DNA from: Hepsetus odoe
Lineage: Eukaryota; Chordata; Actinopteri; Characiformes; Hepsetidae
Assembly (NCBI GenBank): GCA_017165825.1
Contig: CM029376.1
Location: forward strand, 24,345,205-24,409,204
Direction: 5' to 3'
DNA: 64,000 nt
Shown: piece by piece, positions 13,625 to 22,802 of the stretch
How positions within the stretch are numbered: position 1 is the stretch's first letter
Layout: every line of letters begins with the position of its first letter
The notes under the pieces: generated by a model
What the model was told of the DNA's origin: nothing
The model's input: only the letters and a program-made list of their open reading frames with translations
Databases searched by the model: none
Translations under genes and position numbers: made by a program

Positions 13625-15692
13625 TGTGTTCGACCAAGCTTGGCTCCATCAGTGCCTCCCTTTTGTGTTTGCTCAGGGCCGGGCTGCGGCACAGTGGCAC
13701 TGTTTGAATCCCAGGGGGTCCTGAAGAGCCCTAACTACCCACAGCGCTATGGCAACAGCACCCAGTGCCGCTGGATCGTCTATGCCCCGAGGGGTCACGT
13801 CGTCAAGGTAATGAAACCTGCGGCCCAGCCTGGCCCGGTCAGCTTTTCGCCAAACGCCGCCTCATGAATGCATTCATCGGCTGTTTGAATATGCAGCGAG
13901 AGTGGAGTCTCTCTGCTGATCAGTTTCACTGGCAGAGACAACCCAATACTCACTTACGCTAAAACCACGTCACAGCAGTTCACCCCACACTTTCCTCTGA
14001 TCACTGACATGTAGTCAAAGTCCTCAAGAGTGGGTTTAAAATCTACTTACCTAGCAATAAAAAATGTCTCAGCGTATTTATAAGCTCTTCTCAGCTTTTG
14101 TGAAGGAACTCTTTAGACGTTCGGTTCCATTCAGTTATGTGGTCTGTTGTTACAGAATGGGTCTAAATTTTTATGTCATCTGAAAGTGACAACCCTTGTC
14201 ATTGCGAGGTCACAGCACAGCACACAGTGAACCACAATGAAACTGGACCTCTGCATTTAACCCATGCAAACAACGTGCAGTGGGCAGCTATTGAAAGCGC
14301 CCGGGGAACAGTGACGGGGACGGTACCTTGCTCAAGGGTACCTCGGTGCAACCTACTGGTGAGGGAATCGAACCCGCAATCTGCCGATGCAGGGGCAACT
14401 CCCTCACCACTATCAGATACAAAAACTAAAAAAAAAACCTAGAAATAAAAAATCTAATCTGTTAAGTTGACTACATGGGCCTGTATTTGGGACTAATGTT
14501 CTTACAACATATTAGCTTTATTTCATATTAATATTTAATATTTAAACAGCATATTGGGTAGCACTGTCGCCTCACAGCGAGAATGTCCTGGGTTCATTCC
14601 ATGACGGGACGGTCCGGATCGTGTCTGTGTGTGTTTCCTCCGGGACCTCCTGTTTCCTACTGTCCAAAGACATGGACATCCGGTGGATTGGAGCTGCTAA
14701 TTTGCCCCCTCTGTGTGAGTGTGTGTCCTGTCCTGAGAAGGACTGGCGACCTGTTCAGGGTGTTTCCCTGCCTTTTGTCCTGTGAGAGCTGGGATAGACT
14801 CCTGCACCACCCGCGACCCTAATTAGGTCAAGCGGCTCAGAAAATGAGTGAGTGAGTTTTTAAACGGCTACAGACCTGCGGTTTTCTGAGCTTGTTTTCT
14901 CTCCTCGCAGCTTGACTTCGCTGACTTTGACCTGGAGTCGTCGGAGAGGTGCGAGTACGACTCGCTGGCTGTGTTCGGTGACATTGAAGCGAGAGAGGAA
15001 ATCGGTGAGCAAGTGAAAAGCTGTCTCTGAAAAACATACCTGAAGGCCTGATGACAATTCTCTTCCATAAATCGTTCAAACTGACTCAAAACGGATTGAA
15101 AGTAAAGTCGATGATTATATTTATTATCATTTTTCACACGTTAATCACAATGTAATAAGAAATGCCACAAATAACACAACATCTTTGAATTCTCTCCAAC
15201 GTACTGTCAGGATAAAGGTCGTTCAGGTCCAGACTTGAATAAATCACTCATTGTTTGGCCAAAGAAACATTCCTTTTACTTTTTGAGCATGGGATCAGGC
15301 TGCACTTTCCACCTCAGGAAGTGACTTTCCTGATGAAGACCCTGAAGGTGAAGTAAGCCGAAGCAGTCTGATCACAGGGGGGGTTCTGCACCGTGACCTC
15401 CCAGGAAAGGAGTTGTGAGCTGCAGTATCATTTGACACTAATTGCACAGCTGCATCATGGGATCTCTCTTGTGTTTGCATGCGTTTGTGTGGATGTAGTG
15501 CGGCTGTGCGGTCATGACGTCCCTCCTCCCGTGTTGAGCCACAGCAACGTGATGCTGGTTCGCTTCCAGACTGACAGCAGTGTGTCCGGCCGGGGCTTCG
15601 CTGCTACGTTCTCGTTCGTCAGCAAAACAGGTGAGATCATCAACAGAAACAAGCCCTCACACTGCTCACGTTACACAGAAAAAACACACACT

Positions 15693-15734
<42 letters not shown>

Positions 15735-16801
15735 CACTCTTCAAAGGTTTGTCCCACAGTCTTGTACATGAAAAACACAACACTAATGTCCTCCCATTGA
15801 TATTACAGTTCCATTTTTCTATTTTCTTGTTTTACTTACTTAGAAATAAAAACACTAACCATCCCAAATGTCTTTTTCATTAAATGTGTGCCTCCGAGCA
15901 TTTCTTTAACATGTTTACCAAAGAAATAAATCAGAATAGAAAGTGAAGTGAAAGTGACAACGCTTGTCATTGCGAGGTCACAGCACAGCAAGCGTGAACC
16001 ACAACGAAATTGGACCTCTGCTTTTAACCCATGCACACAAACACCGTGCAGCAGTGGGCAGCTATTGAAAGCGCCCGGGGAGCAGTGACAGTACCTTGCT
16101 CAGGGGTACCTCAGGGCAACCTACTTATGAGGGAATCGAACCCACAATCTTCCAATGCGGGTCCAACTCCCTCACCTCTAGAGCACCGCTGCCCAAAGCG
16201 TATATTCATTCCTTCAAGCATCAGGATAAAAGGACAATAGGATAAAAGGACAATATGATAAAAGGACAATAGGATAAAAGGACAATAGGATAAAAGGACA
16301 ATAGCACTTACCTGGGATACCATTGCAACTGCTTAGCAACGCCACTGCAGCCATCTGCTCTTAGCCACCGGCTTAGAGGTAACCATTTAGCAATAGCTTC
16401 CAAAACCATAGCAACCCAAAAGCCAACCCTAGCAACCAGCACTTCCTCCACCAAACCTTACCGTTGGCTCTACTCATTCTGGGAGGGCGGTTTCTCTGAA
16501 ATAGGTTTCCAGTTCACAGTTCGAGCACTTACAGGCCAGGGCAGATCTATCATTAGAAAAATTGCACTGAATCGTGTTTTGTTTAAAATCACCATGGAGA
16601 TTTCTATGTGCTTTACACACCTGAGGCAATAGGTGTGGCTGAAAAACCCTCAACAGAACTGGTGACCACAGACGTTTAGCCAGAAAATGAATTAATGAAT
16701 GTTGATGTTTGAAAATGTTTGAAAACTACAGTCGCTTTGCGGTGCGTGTGATGGCCTGCTGCTGTGCTGAGTGTGGTCTTTGTGTGTCCGCAGATTTCTG
16801 A
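5078..16801 (+). CDS. ovch2: Ovochymase-2-like: secreted trypsin-type serine protease with two CUB domains
   Basis: Fourteen coding exons keep one frame for 539 residues: 5078-5156, 6074-6165, 6276-6373, 7311-7483, 7705-7800, 8821-8972, 9092-9278, 9745-9847, 10218-10351, 11302-11442, 13677-13807, 14911-15004, 15499-15630 and 16794-16801. A signal peptide (about residues 1-19) and a short propeptide lead to the activation site R42/IVGG. The catalytic triad is complete: His83 (TAAHC), Asp135 (DIALL), Ser233 (GDSGG). Asp227, six residues before the serine, predicts cleavage after Lys/Arg. CUB1 spans about 299-412 and CUB2 about 422-535; the protein ends two residues into the last exon. One protease plus two CUBs is the OVCH2 plan; OVCH1 has more protease domains. 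Family members are extracellular proteases known from frog egg and reproductive tract. The gene next door, cyb5r2, supports orthology. Two introns begin with GC. The 5' exon was chosen by TATA box, signal peptide and phase. Confidence 0.88.
5172..6015. repeat. Long GATA/GACA tetranucleotide array in intron 1 of ovch2
   Basis: About 850 bp of GATA units interspersed with GACA blocks. It also shows a higher-order pattern: a block containing 'gacatacagacagacagat' followed by 'gggcagacag' recurs near 5467, 5650 and 5810. Three 'atggattgttggat' interruptions mark copies of a longer unit. No gene is encoded; long Tyr/Leu/Ser/Ile-rich translations here are artefacts. Confidence 0.97.
6074..6165 (+). 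CDS. ovch2: ovch2 exon 2: propeptide and activation site, GC donor
   Basis: Encodes the end of the propeptide and the new N-terminus IVGGSEASYGAHPWL. No GT donor restores the frame to exon 3 (6276). Ending at CTG (6165) before 'gcatgt' makes WL-VSL, the expected trypsin-fold junction, so a GC-AG intron is inferred. Confidence 0.75.
6423..6492. repeat. (CAA)n microsatellite
   Basis: Two blocks of CAA/ACA trinucleotides in intron 3 of ovch2, with a further short run near 6520. Confidence 0.9.
6577..6714 (+). mobile_element. tRNA-derived SINE (family A), 5'-truncated
   Basis: Only the body ('cttgagcaaggtaccgtccc') and tail ('cacattcacttt') remain, in ovch2 intron 3. The rest of this intron (to 7310) shows nothing recognisable. 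Confidence 0.75.
7311..7483 (+). CDS. ovch2: ovch2 exon 4: catalytic Asp exon, GC donor
   Basis: Carries the catalytic Asp of YDIALLELQ. All nearby GT dinucleotides are in the wrong phase for exon 5, but ending at 7483 before 'gcaagt', the textbook GC-donor consensus, gives TIQF-S-GIVRPVCLP in frame. Confidence 0.8.
9092..9278 (+). CDS. ovch2: ovch2 exon 7: catalytic Ser exon
   Basis: Starts exactly at GDSGGP and carries the rest of the protease domain, including VTSWGKGCG and the C-terminal helix (FLKWLIKK). A phase 1 exon end leads into CUB1. Confidence 0.88.
9357..9550 (+). mobile_element. tRNA-derived SINE (family B)
   Basis: The head is 'ggtggtctagtggtaggata' and the tail 'ctggataagagtgtccgcta', the tail module widely seen in fish SINEs. 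It differs from family A in body and tail. Copies lie at 27052-27262, 39948-40124 and 60072-60282. It sits in ovch2 intron 7. Confidence 0.85.
10695..11060 (-). mobile_element. LINE 3' fragment (reverse transcriptase C-terminus)
   Basis: Reverse-strand translation gives 'RMDRIRNEF' and 'LHWFGHVKRR' segments, matching the fragments at 4140-4600 and 61235-61490. It is interrupted and non-coding, in ovch2 intron 9. Confidence 0.75.
12357..12380. repeat. (CA)n microsatellite
   Basis: About 12 CA units immediately left of the palindromic MITE, in ovch2 intron 10. Confidence 0.9.
12391..12930. mobile_element. Palindromic MITE-like element
   Basis: The two halves are imperfect inverted copies. 'tgctgtaaacaaagaatgc' (about 12427) faces 'cattctttgtttacagca' (about 12885). 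'caatatttggtgttacta' (about 12530) faces 'caccaaatattg' (about 12790). The start 'acagtactgtgcaaaagttt' matches the ends of the elements at 1117 and 47501. The RNA could fold into one long hairpin. No transposase remnant is visible. Confidence 0.75.
13102..13285 (-). mobile_element. tRNA-derived SINE (family A), partial
   Basis: Begins with the reversed tail 'gaagtgaaagtgactatt' and runs through the body to a degraded B-box. Lies in ovch2 intron 10. Confidence 0.75.
13588..13622. repeat. (GT)n microsatellite
   Basis: About 17 GT units, some 55 bp before the CUB2 exon at 13677. Confidence 0.95.
13677..13807 (+). CDS. ovch2: ovch2 exon 11: start of CUB2
   Basis: Encodes the first half of CUB2, with CGTVAL, the SPNYPQRYGNSTQCRW motif typical of CUB domains and HVVK at the end. 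Phase 1 in, phase 0 out, joining exon 12 (14911) at LDFADFDLE. Confidence 0.88.
14181..14415 (-). mobile_element. tRNA-derived SINE (family A)
   Basis: Nearly complete reverse copy: tail 'gaaagtgacaacccttgtca', body, then the B-box complement 'ggaatcgaaccc'. In ovch2 intron 11. Confidence 0.85.
14546..14857 (+). mobile_element. DANA/mermaid-like SINE
   Basis: Carries the family hallmarks in order: 'gggtagcactgtcgcctcac', 'gggttcattcc', 'ccaaagacatggacatccgg', and an ending of 'aagcggctcagaaaatgagt'. It ends about 53 bp before exon 12 of ovch2. Confidence 0.8.
15695..15733. repeat. (CA)n microsatellite
   Basis: About 19 CA units, 65 bp after ovch2 exon 13. Confidence 0.95.
15941..16196 (-). 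mobile_element. tRNA-derived SINE (family A)
   Basis: Full-length reverse copy with tail, body, B-box complement 'ggaatcgaaccc' and head complement 'agagcaccgctgccc'. In ovch2 intron 13. Confidence 0.87.
16222..16303. repeat. 16-bp tandem repeat, about five copies
   Basis: The unit 'aggataaaaggacaat' is repeated head to tail with one base change. It directly abuts the SINE at 15941-16196. Confidence 0.9.
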
Positions 16802-17201
16802 GGCAGAGATTATGCGGAGAGCAGATTACGCAGCCCATTTCAGGGGGAATTCAGCTGAGTGTCTCTGATGGGCTTTGTGCACTAATGAAGAGGATGCAGG
16901 TCAAGGCTCTTCACATCTCTGCTCTCATTTGATTGGATTGATTTTATTTGCTGGGGTTCTTTTATCTTTTTTCTAAAAGCACAGCATGATGTACATTTTC
17001 TAAATACATTAGCACATCTGTGTGCTCTGAGAAATTTTGGTGGGAAGGTACTTATTTCTTGACCTGAATCCCTGTGGAAGGTCTTTTTTGGGCTCTTTAC
17101 CTTTAGTCTGGTGTAAAACTTTGTTTTAGTGTTTAGTTGTGTCTGTATAGTTTAGTTTTTTTTTTACTGGATCTGCTACCATTTCCAAATGTACTCAATT
17201 C

Positions 17202-17232
17202 TATATACATATATATATATATATATATATGT
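17202..17232. repeat. (AT)n microsatellite
   Basis: TA dinucleotide run just before a reversed DANA-like repeat. From 16802 to 17200 I see nothing recognisable. Confidence 0.85.
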
Positions 17233-17254
17233 ATACACAAACACACGCACAAAC

Positions 17255-17455
17255 ACCTGGGGTGCTGTTTGGCATCTCCAGTCCACCTGACCTGCATGTC
17301 TTTGGATGGTGGAAGGAACCCAGAGCTCCTGGAAGAGAAACACACACACTTGGAGAACATGGAAACCCCACACAGTAGGGACCATCCCGTCTGGGAATCA
17401 ACCCAGGATCTTCTCGCTGTGGGGCGACAGTGCTACCCACTGCAGCCCCATGCCC
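17255..17455 (-). mobile_element. DANA/mermaid-like SINE, partial
   Basis: Reverse copy: 'ccacctgacctgcatgtctt' through 'ggaatcaacccaggatcttc' to 'gtggggcgacagtgctaccc'. It mirrors the element at 14546-14857. Confidence 0.75.
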
Positions 17456-18180
17456 CATATATATTCCTTATATTTGTTATTATTAAATGTCACTTTAAAA
17501 GTTCAAAAAGTTCTGGCAGAGGCAGGGTGAGGTGGGGCAAGGCAATGTGTTTGGGGTGCAGTGGGCCTTAATATTCATGAAAGATGCATTAAGGTAACAA
17601 GAGTGAAAATTGTGAGCACTGCTAAAACAGAACTGCTAAATAAATCCGAGTTCAGAACCCGATCACGACTGTATTGACTCTACTTAGACTGCCTGTACTG
17701 AGACGGCCTGCTTTACTCAACCCGCCCTGCTGCCTCTCAGGAGTGTGGTGAGTATCTCAGGGACTTGTGAGATCTGAGCTTGAGGCGGAGAGAAGGAGCC
17801 GGATAAACGGAGAGAAGGGAAGTGCCTGTGGGATTTCTGAAAGCAGTGAAAGCGGAGTGTCTTCTGTCTGGTAGACTGATAACATAAAAAAATCATATGC
17901 AAATAAACACCACTTTTACTGACCTAAATATTCTCTAAATATTTTCCCTTCCCTCTATCTGTACCTCTCTTTTTTCTTTATCCCTCATTCTTGTTTCATG
18001 TTCACTCACTCTCTGGCCCCTCCCCCCTATCTCTCCCCGATCTTATGTCTGCCAAACATCCGTTTACCCAACAGCCTCTCAGACAAAGTGAAAATAGCTG
18101 AGCGTTTAGCCACAAAACCATGTGGGCCGCTAGGCGAGAGCGTGTGTGTGAACATGTGTGTTGAACAAACAAGAGCCACC

Positions 18181-18420
18181 TGTAATGGTGGGGGAGAGTG
18201 GGAAGGACGCCAACGCAGAGCCAGTAGTCAAAAACAAAACTTTATTAAACTTAAACCAAAAGTGCCACCATCACCGGTAAGGCGGAGCCTCGTTAATGAA
18301 CCGCGCTCTGTTCTGACTCACTGGGGCTTAAATAGCAGCCCGACAAAGCACACCTGTCTGAACGAGCCCAGGTGTGCTCAGTCAGGACAGGCCGGGACCA
18401 CAGGCACGACAGACTTGACA
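18181..18420 (-). mobile_element. Solo LTR with 5-bp target site duplication CCACC
   Basis: On the minus strand the element begins TGTCAAG and ends CATTACA. It contains an AATAAA-type signal, seen as 'tttatt' on the plus strand, and is related to the copies at 20528-20981 and 36293-36626. CCACC flanks both sides (18176-18180 and 18421-18425). No internal retroelement coding region is present, so this is a solo LTR left by recombination. The wider DNA from 17456 to 18880 shows no gene. Confidence 0.82.
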
Positions 18421-18883
18421 CCACCACAGCTCTGTTGGGTTGCCAGTCTACGGCTCACCCCAGTTTGAACTTTCATCTATCTTTTAATCGGACGCCAAAT
18501 GTTAAGATTTAATCTACTTGCACAACACATGCTGCAGTCAGCACAGTAACACAACAACAGAGACCATCAACAAGAGCTCCCACAGTCACGCCCAGCAGCT
18601 GGGCTTTTACCATGACCCCTCCACCAGCCCTGGGGTCACGGAAGTTATTCCTCCAAGATCTTAACATTTATACCCCAGAACCTACTTTCTCCTATATCAG
18701 CAGACCGGAGATCAGGCCAGAAGTTACACCTCCATCTACTGGAGAGTGTGAGAAGGTGGAGCCAGGCATGTGCTCTCTTCTTTTCTTTCATAGCAGTCTG
18801 CACTACTGTCAGAGTGGAGCTGGAAGGTTTGTCATTGCTTTGCTTGCAGCAGTAAATTTGTCCCCTTTAACCCATCCTCTACA

Positions 18884-19061
18884 CACAGCACAGCGAGCCA
18901 AAACCAAATTCAGCCTCTGCTTTTAACCCCCACACACCGTGCAGCTATTGGGGAGCAGTGACGAGGACGGTACCTTGCTCAAGGGGACCTCAGGGCAGCC
19001 TACTGATCTGATGACTTTCTGTTCCTGGGGCCAACTGCCTAATTGCTAGACCACCGCTGCA
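18884..19061 (-). mobile_element. tRNA-derived SINE (family A), partial
   Basis: Reverse copy lacking most of the tail, with 'ggtaccttgctcaagg' and 'ctagaccaccgctgc' retained. Confidence 0.8.
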
Positions 19062-19344
19062 GAAATTTCCCCCATTATGGGGTTAAGTGTCTTGGCCAAG
19101 GGCACTTCAGCCACGGAGAGAGTTTTACACCCACCCCACACATTTTTCCTGCCAGACCAGGGGATTGAACCCCTGCAACCCTTCATTTACAAGCACTCTT
19201 CTCCAACCATTAGACCATGACTGCCCAAGTCCGCCAAGCACTTGGAAGCTGCTCGTTTTATGTGAAGAGCTGAATATTTACAGTAGTTTTACAGGAACTG
19301 TAGTGTTAAAGCTGAGGTCTGATAGCGAAAGGGGTCTGGGTTCA

Positions 19345-19465
19345 CAGTGTGTATGTTCTCCCTGTGTTTGTGTGGGTTTCCTCCCTAAGTTGACCCCTTG
19401 GTGTGACTCCAACACCCCCACTACCCTGGTTAGGATAAGTGGCTCACATAACGGATAAATGGATT
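19345..19465 (+). mobile_element. DANA-like repeat fragment
   Basis: Contains 'gtatgttctccctgtgtttg', 'gtgggtttcctccc' and the ending 'taggataagtggctcaca'. The stretch from 19466 to 20527 holds no recognisable gene. Confidence 0.55.
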
Positions 19466-20527
19466 TTTTAGACAACACACGGCTCACTTTTTTGTTGTTG
19501 ATTTGTTTTATTATTGACGTTTGGTCATTCAGGACAGTTTCATTGAGCCTTGCTTTAAATCTTAACTTCAAAATGTTAAATTTAAAAGCTATATTAATAA
19601 ATCCTATTGTTTTTATAACAAAATTGATTGGTATACCAAAAGATTAATCTTAGGCCCTTAAGGCTTGGCTATTGATAAGTGCTGACGTTGATTAAGGAGC
19701 CTGTCTCCCTATTACCCCGTTCCGTTAGAGGCCTTTATTAAATGAAGTGATCAAGGTGTCTGTAGGCTGCATCATCCAGCACTGACATTTTGGCTTTATC
19801 AGACTAAACATCTTCTTGACCACAACTGCTTGTGATGGGTTCTTCAGCAGCAAGGCCACAACACCAACTGCTTTGACTGAATCTTTTCAGGGATGAAGAA
19901 CAATGAAGAAGAACAATGCTGTCCCAATTTACTTGCATTCCCAATATCTCAAATTCATCCTTCACAATGGAAGTTCTTGGCAGGCTCCTAGATCTCATTT
20001 GACCAACAGAGGGAGGCAGACACTCTAGTCTGACTTCAGGCAGGCTGATAGACCTCCTTTGGCCAGCAGAGAGAGACAGAGGGTCAGGTTCTAATAATCT
20101 TCGGGAAACCAACAACATCTGGGTGCTGCTCTACTTGAGGTGAGTGAGGAAGGCCCTCCTTGTTGAGCCTTTTGGCAAAGCCAAGTGGAAGGTTTCCCAG
20201 GTTTCTCAAGTGTGGGCATCTCTGCTGCCCTGCTAGAGCTCTCACAAAGCACCCAGAGTGAGTAAAAACGCCAAGGAAGGTTCAAATAAATCGAATAGAA
20301 TAGAAGAGAATAATCTTTTAATATCCCACAAATGGGAAATTCGGGTGTTACAGGGCTCTTTATCAAGAAAGACAGAAAGAAAATAGAAAAATTTATAAAA
20401 AGAAAAAATATAAAGAACGAGGACATCCATATACAAGAGCTATACATGAGCTATATATGCATATACATATTTACATGGCAAGAAAAATTTAACAAAGAAA
20501 TAAAGAATATAAAGACAGGAAGACAGG

Positions 20528-20981
20528 TGTCACGGATGAGGTGTTTTGTGCACGATAGAGGGCGCTCTGTTCTGACTGAACACACCTGAGCTAATGAAGG
20601 CACAGGTGTGTTTCATTGGGGCTGACTATTTTAGACCTCCGCGAGCATCTGTAACGGTGGCGGGGTGTAGGGAGGACGCCAATGCTGAGCCAGGAGTTCG
20701 CAACGTAACTTTATTAACTATACTTCCAAAAACAAGAAACAAGGACTGCAGTCCTAACTAAAACAAGGGAACTGTAGCCTAAACCAAGAACACCAGATCA
20801 CTAAATATCAAAACCACCACAGAGTGTAGGCTAAGCCTAACTAATGAGCCGCGCTCTGTTCTGACTCATCGGGGCTTAAATAGTCAGCCCCAATGAAACA
20901 CACCTGTGCCTTCATTAGCTCAGGTGTGTTCAGTCAGAACAGAGCGCCCTCTATCGTGCACAAAACACCTCATCCGTGACA
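20528..20981. mobile_element. Composite inverted LTR element with target duplication ACAGG
   Basis: The left arm (20528-20632) is the reverse complement of the right arm (about 20877-20981), identical as far as I can read. Both outer ends are the TGTCACGG start of the LTR. An inner LTR end, TGTAACGG, starts at 20650. ACAGG flanks the whole unit (20523-20527 and 20982-20986), so it inserted as one piece. The right part matches the LTR at 36293-36626 in order and direction. Confidence 0.8.
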
Positions 20982-21080
20982 ACAGGAAAGATAACCATAT
21001 ACACAGTGAGAGTATAATAATAATAATAACAGTAAATAATAATAAATACGTTATAAATAAACTATAAATAAATAAATGTA

Positions 21081-21085
21081 AATGC

Positions 21086-21135
<50 letters not shown>
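21081..21135. repeat. (AAT)n microsatellite
   Basis: About 17 AAT/ATA trinucleotides in an AT-rich stretch. Confidence 0.93.
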
Positions 21136-21137
<2 letters not shown>

Positions 21138-21296
21138 GGGTAATAAGTATCTGAAAGTATCTGAAAATAAACCAGTTAAAAATCCAGATATCTTGTCTGG
21201 CCATTCGAGATGCAGAGGACTTTAGTTTCAGTGTGCTCCTCCCGAATCCCACAGATTATCCTCTGGCAGTCTGTTTTCATTTGCAGGCCCTACTGG

Positions 21297-21420
21297 GGCT
21301 AGTGGTGGTCTAGTATTTAGAGGCTTGGGTTCTTAATCACAAGGTGGTGGGTTCCAGTCCCAGGCCAGTATGTCACCCTGACGTACCCTTGGGCAAGGTA
21401 CAGTCCCCATCCCTGCTTTG
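21297..21420 (+). mobile_element. Degraded tRNA-derived SINE
   Basis: Keeps 'ggtggtctagtatttagagg', a B-box-like 'gggttccagtcc' and 'cttgggcaaggtacagtccc'; the tail is lost. From 21421 to 22720 no gene is apparent. Confidence 0.65.
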
Positions 21421-22802
21421 GTGGTGATTTGAACAAAACGTTCTGTCATATTTTGCCAGGGTTCCCACAATGTTAGATCTCTAACGTTCTACAGAATCCC
21501 AACACAGAATCCACAGAAGCCCAGAGGAAGAGACGATGCTTTTCTGCTATCCGATGCATCCCTGTTTCTGCAGAGGGAATAAAAAATTGACATTTGTTTC
21601 AGTTCGTTTGTTTACACGTGTTCGGGTGTAGTTTTTTTGTCTCAGTGTAGTGGTGAGCAGAACAGATGGGCTGCGTCCCAATCCACACAATTATGTAGTT
21701 TACACACTACATTTCTGAATACACATCCTGTGGTTCATTACTAATTTTGCACACTATTTAGCATGGTAGTGTGCAGTTTAGGACACAGCCAGTGAAAGCT
21801 GATATGAGTGGATATTTCCTTACAAGCTCAGTTACTTGCAAAAAACATCACGTATAGTTAATATTTGCCATTTAACACTGTTGGATCACATAGATCCTGC
21901 AAGACAGAGGGTGAAACGTGCAAGAATATGGGAGCAGAGGGGTTTTCAGAGCTTCAGCATACTCTAGCAGTAAGCCCAGGTAGGTAGAGTTCACACTTTT
22001 GTTCCCCTCGGGTCCAGTGGACCTGAACGTCCCATATGTAATTTCAATTTCTGGGGGAGAGTCAGTGTGGCTGAGGATTATAAATGATTCACTGTATAAT
22101 TAATTTTTTTACTGAAATCGGATCCTGCAGGACAGAACACATTTACAAAAGCAGGAATAACTTTATTGATACTTTAAAGAAATTTGAATCAGATCCCTTC
22201 TTGAAGGGTAGTGGTGACACAAATTAATCGAATTAATTTGATCAAATTTTGAATGAATCAAAATCAACACGTTTTCCCCTAAATACCGCATGACTATGAT
22301 CAATAAAATGCAATAATTTGCCCAAAAGTAAATGGGCTTAACACAAGTAATGTCTGTGTTCATGCAAAAAAGTATTTTTAATATCTTTAAAGCTTCTTTA
22401 AAGCATTGACTGCTCAGATGGAACCTGTGCAACATTTTAAATGACTGACTTTTCGTCAGATAGCAGTCCCGTTTTCATTTCTTCCAACAAAACTGGACCA
22501 ATATGACAGTGAAGAAGTCCTGTCCCGTCCAGGTGTGAGAGGTGTGATCGCCCAGTTAAGCTCCGCCTGCTGTGCTGTATATGAGGCAGTGGGGTGATGC
22601 TGCACCATGCACACTTACTGCTATAGGCAGAGCTCAGTCTCTGCCTCATCATTTAAATATCAGGTTCTCATTGGCTGGAGTCTACCGACCCTTCTGGGCA
22701 GGTTCTGATCGGCTGCACCTTGTGGTCTCCGCCCATTCCAGTGCGGCCTCCCTGTTGAAAGGGCAAAGGTCTGGAAGCTGTCAAGAGCAGAGTGAAGGGA
22801 GC

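Noticed and set aside
20091..20447. Minus-strand 118-codon hydrophobic frame
   Set aside because: AT-rich repeat DNA; no start context, no conserved motif.
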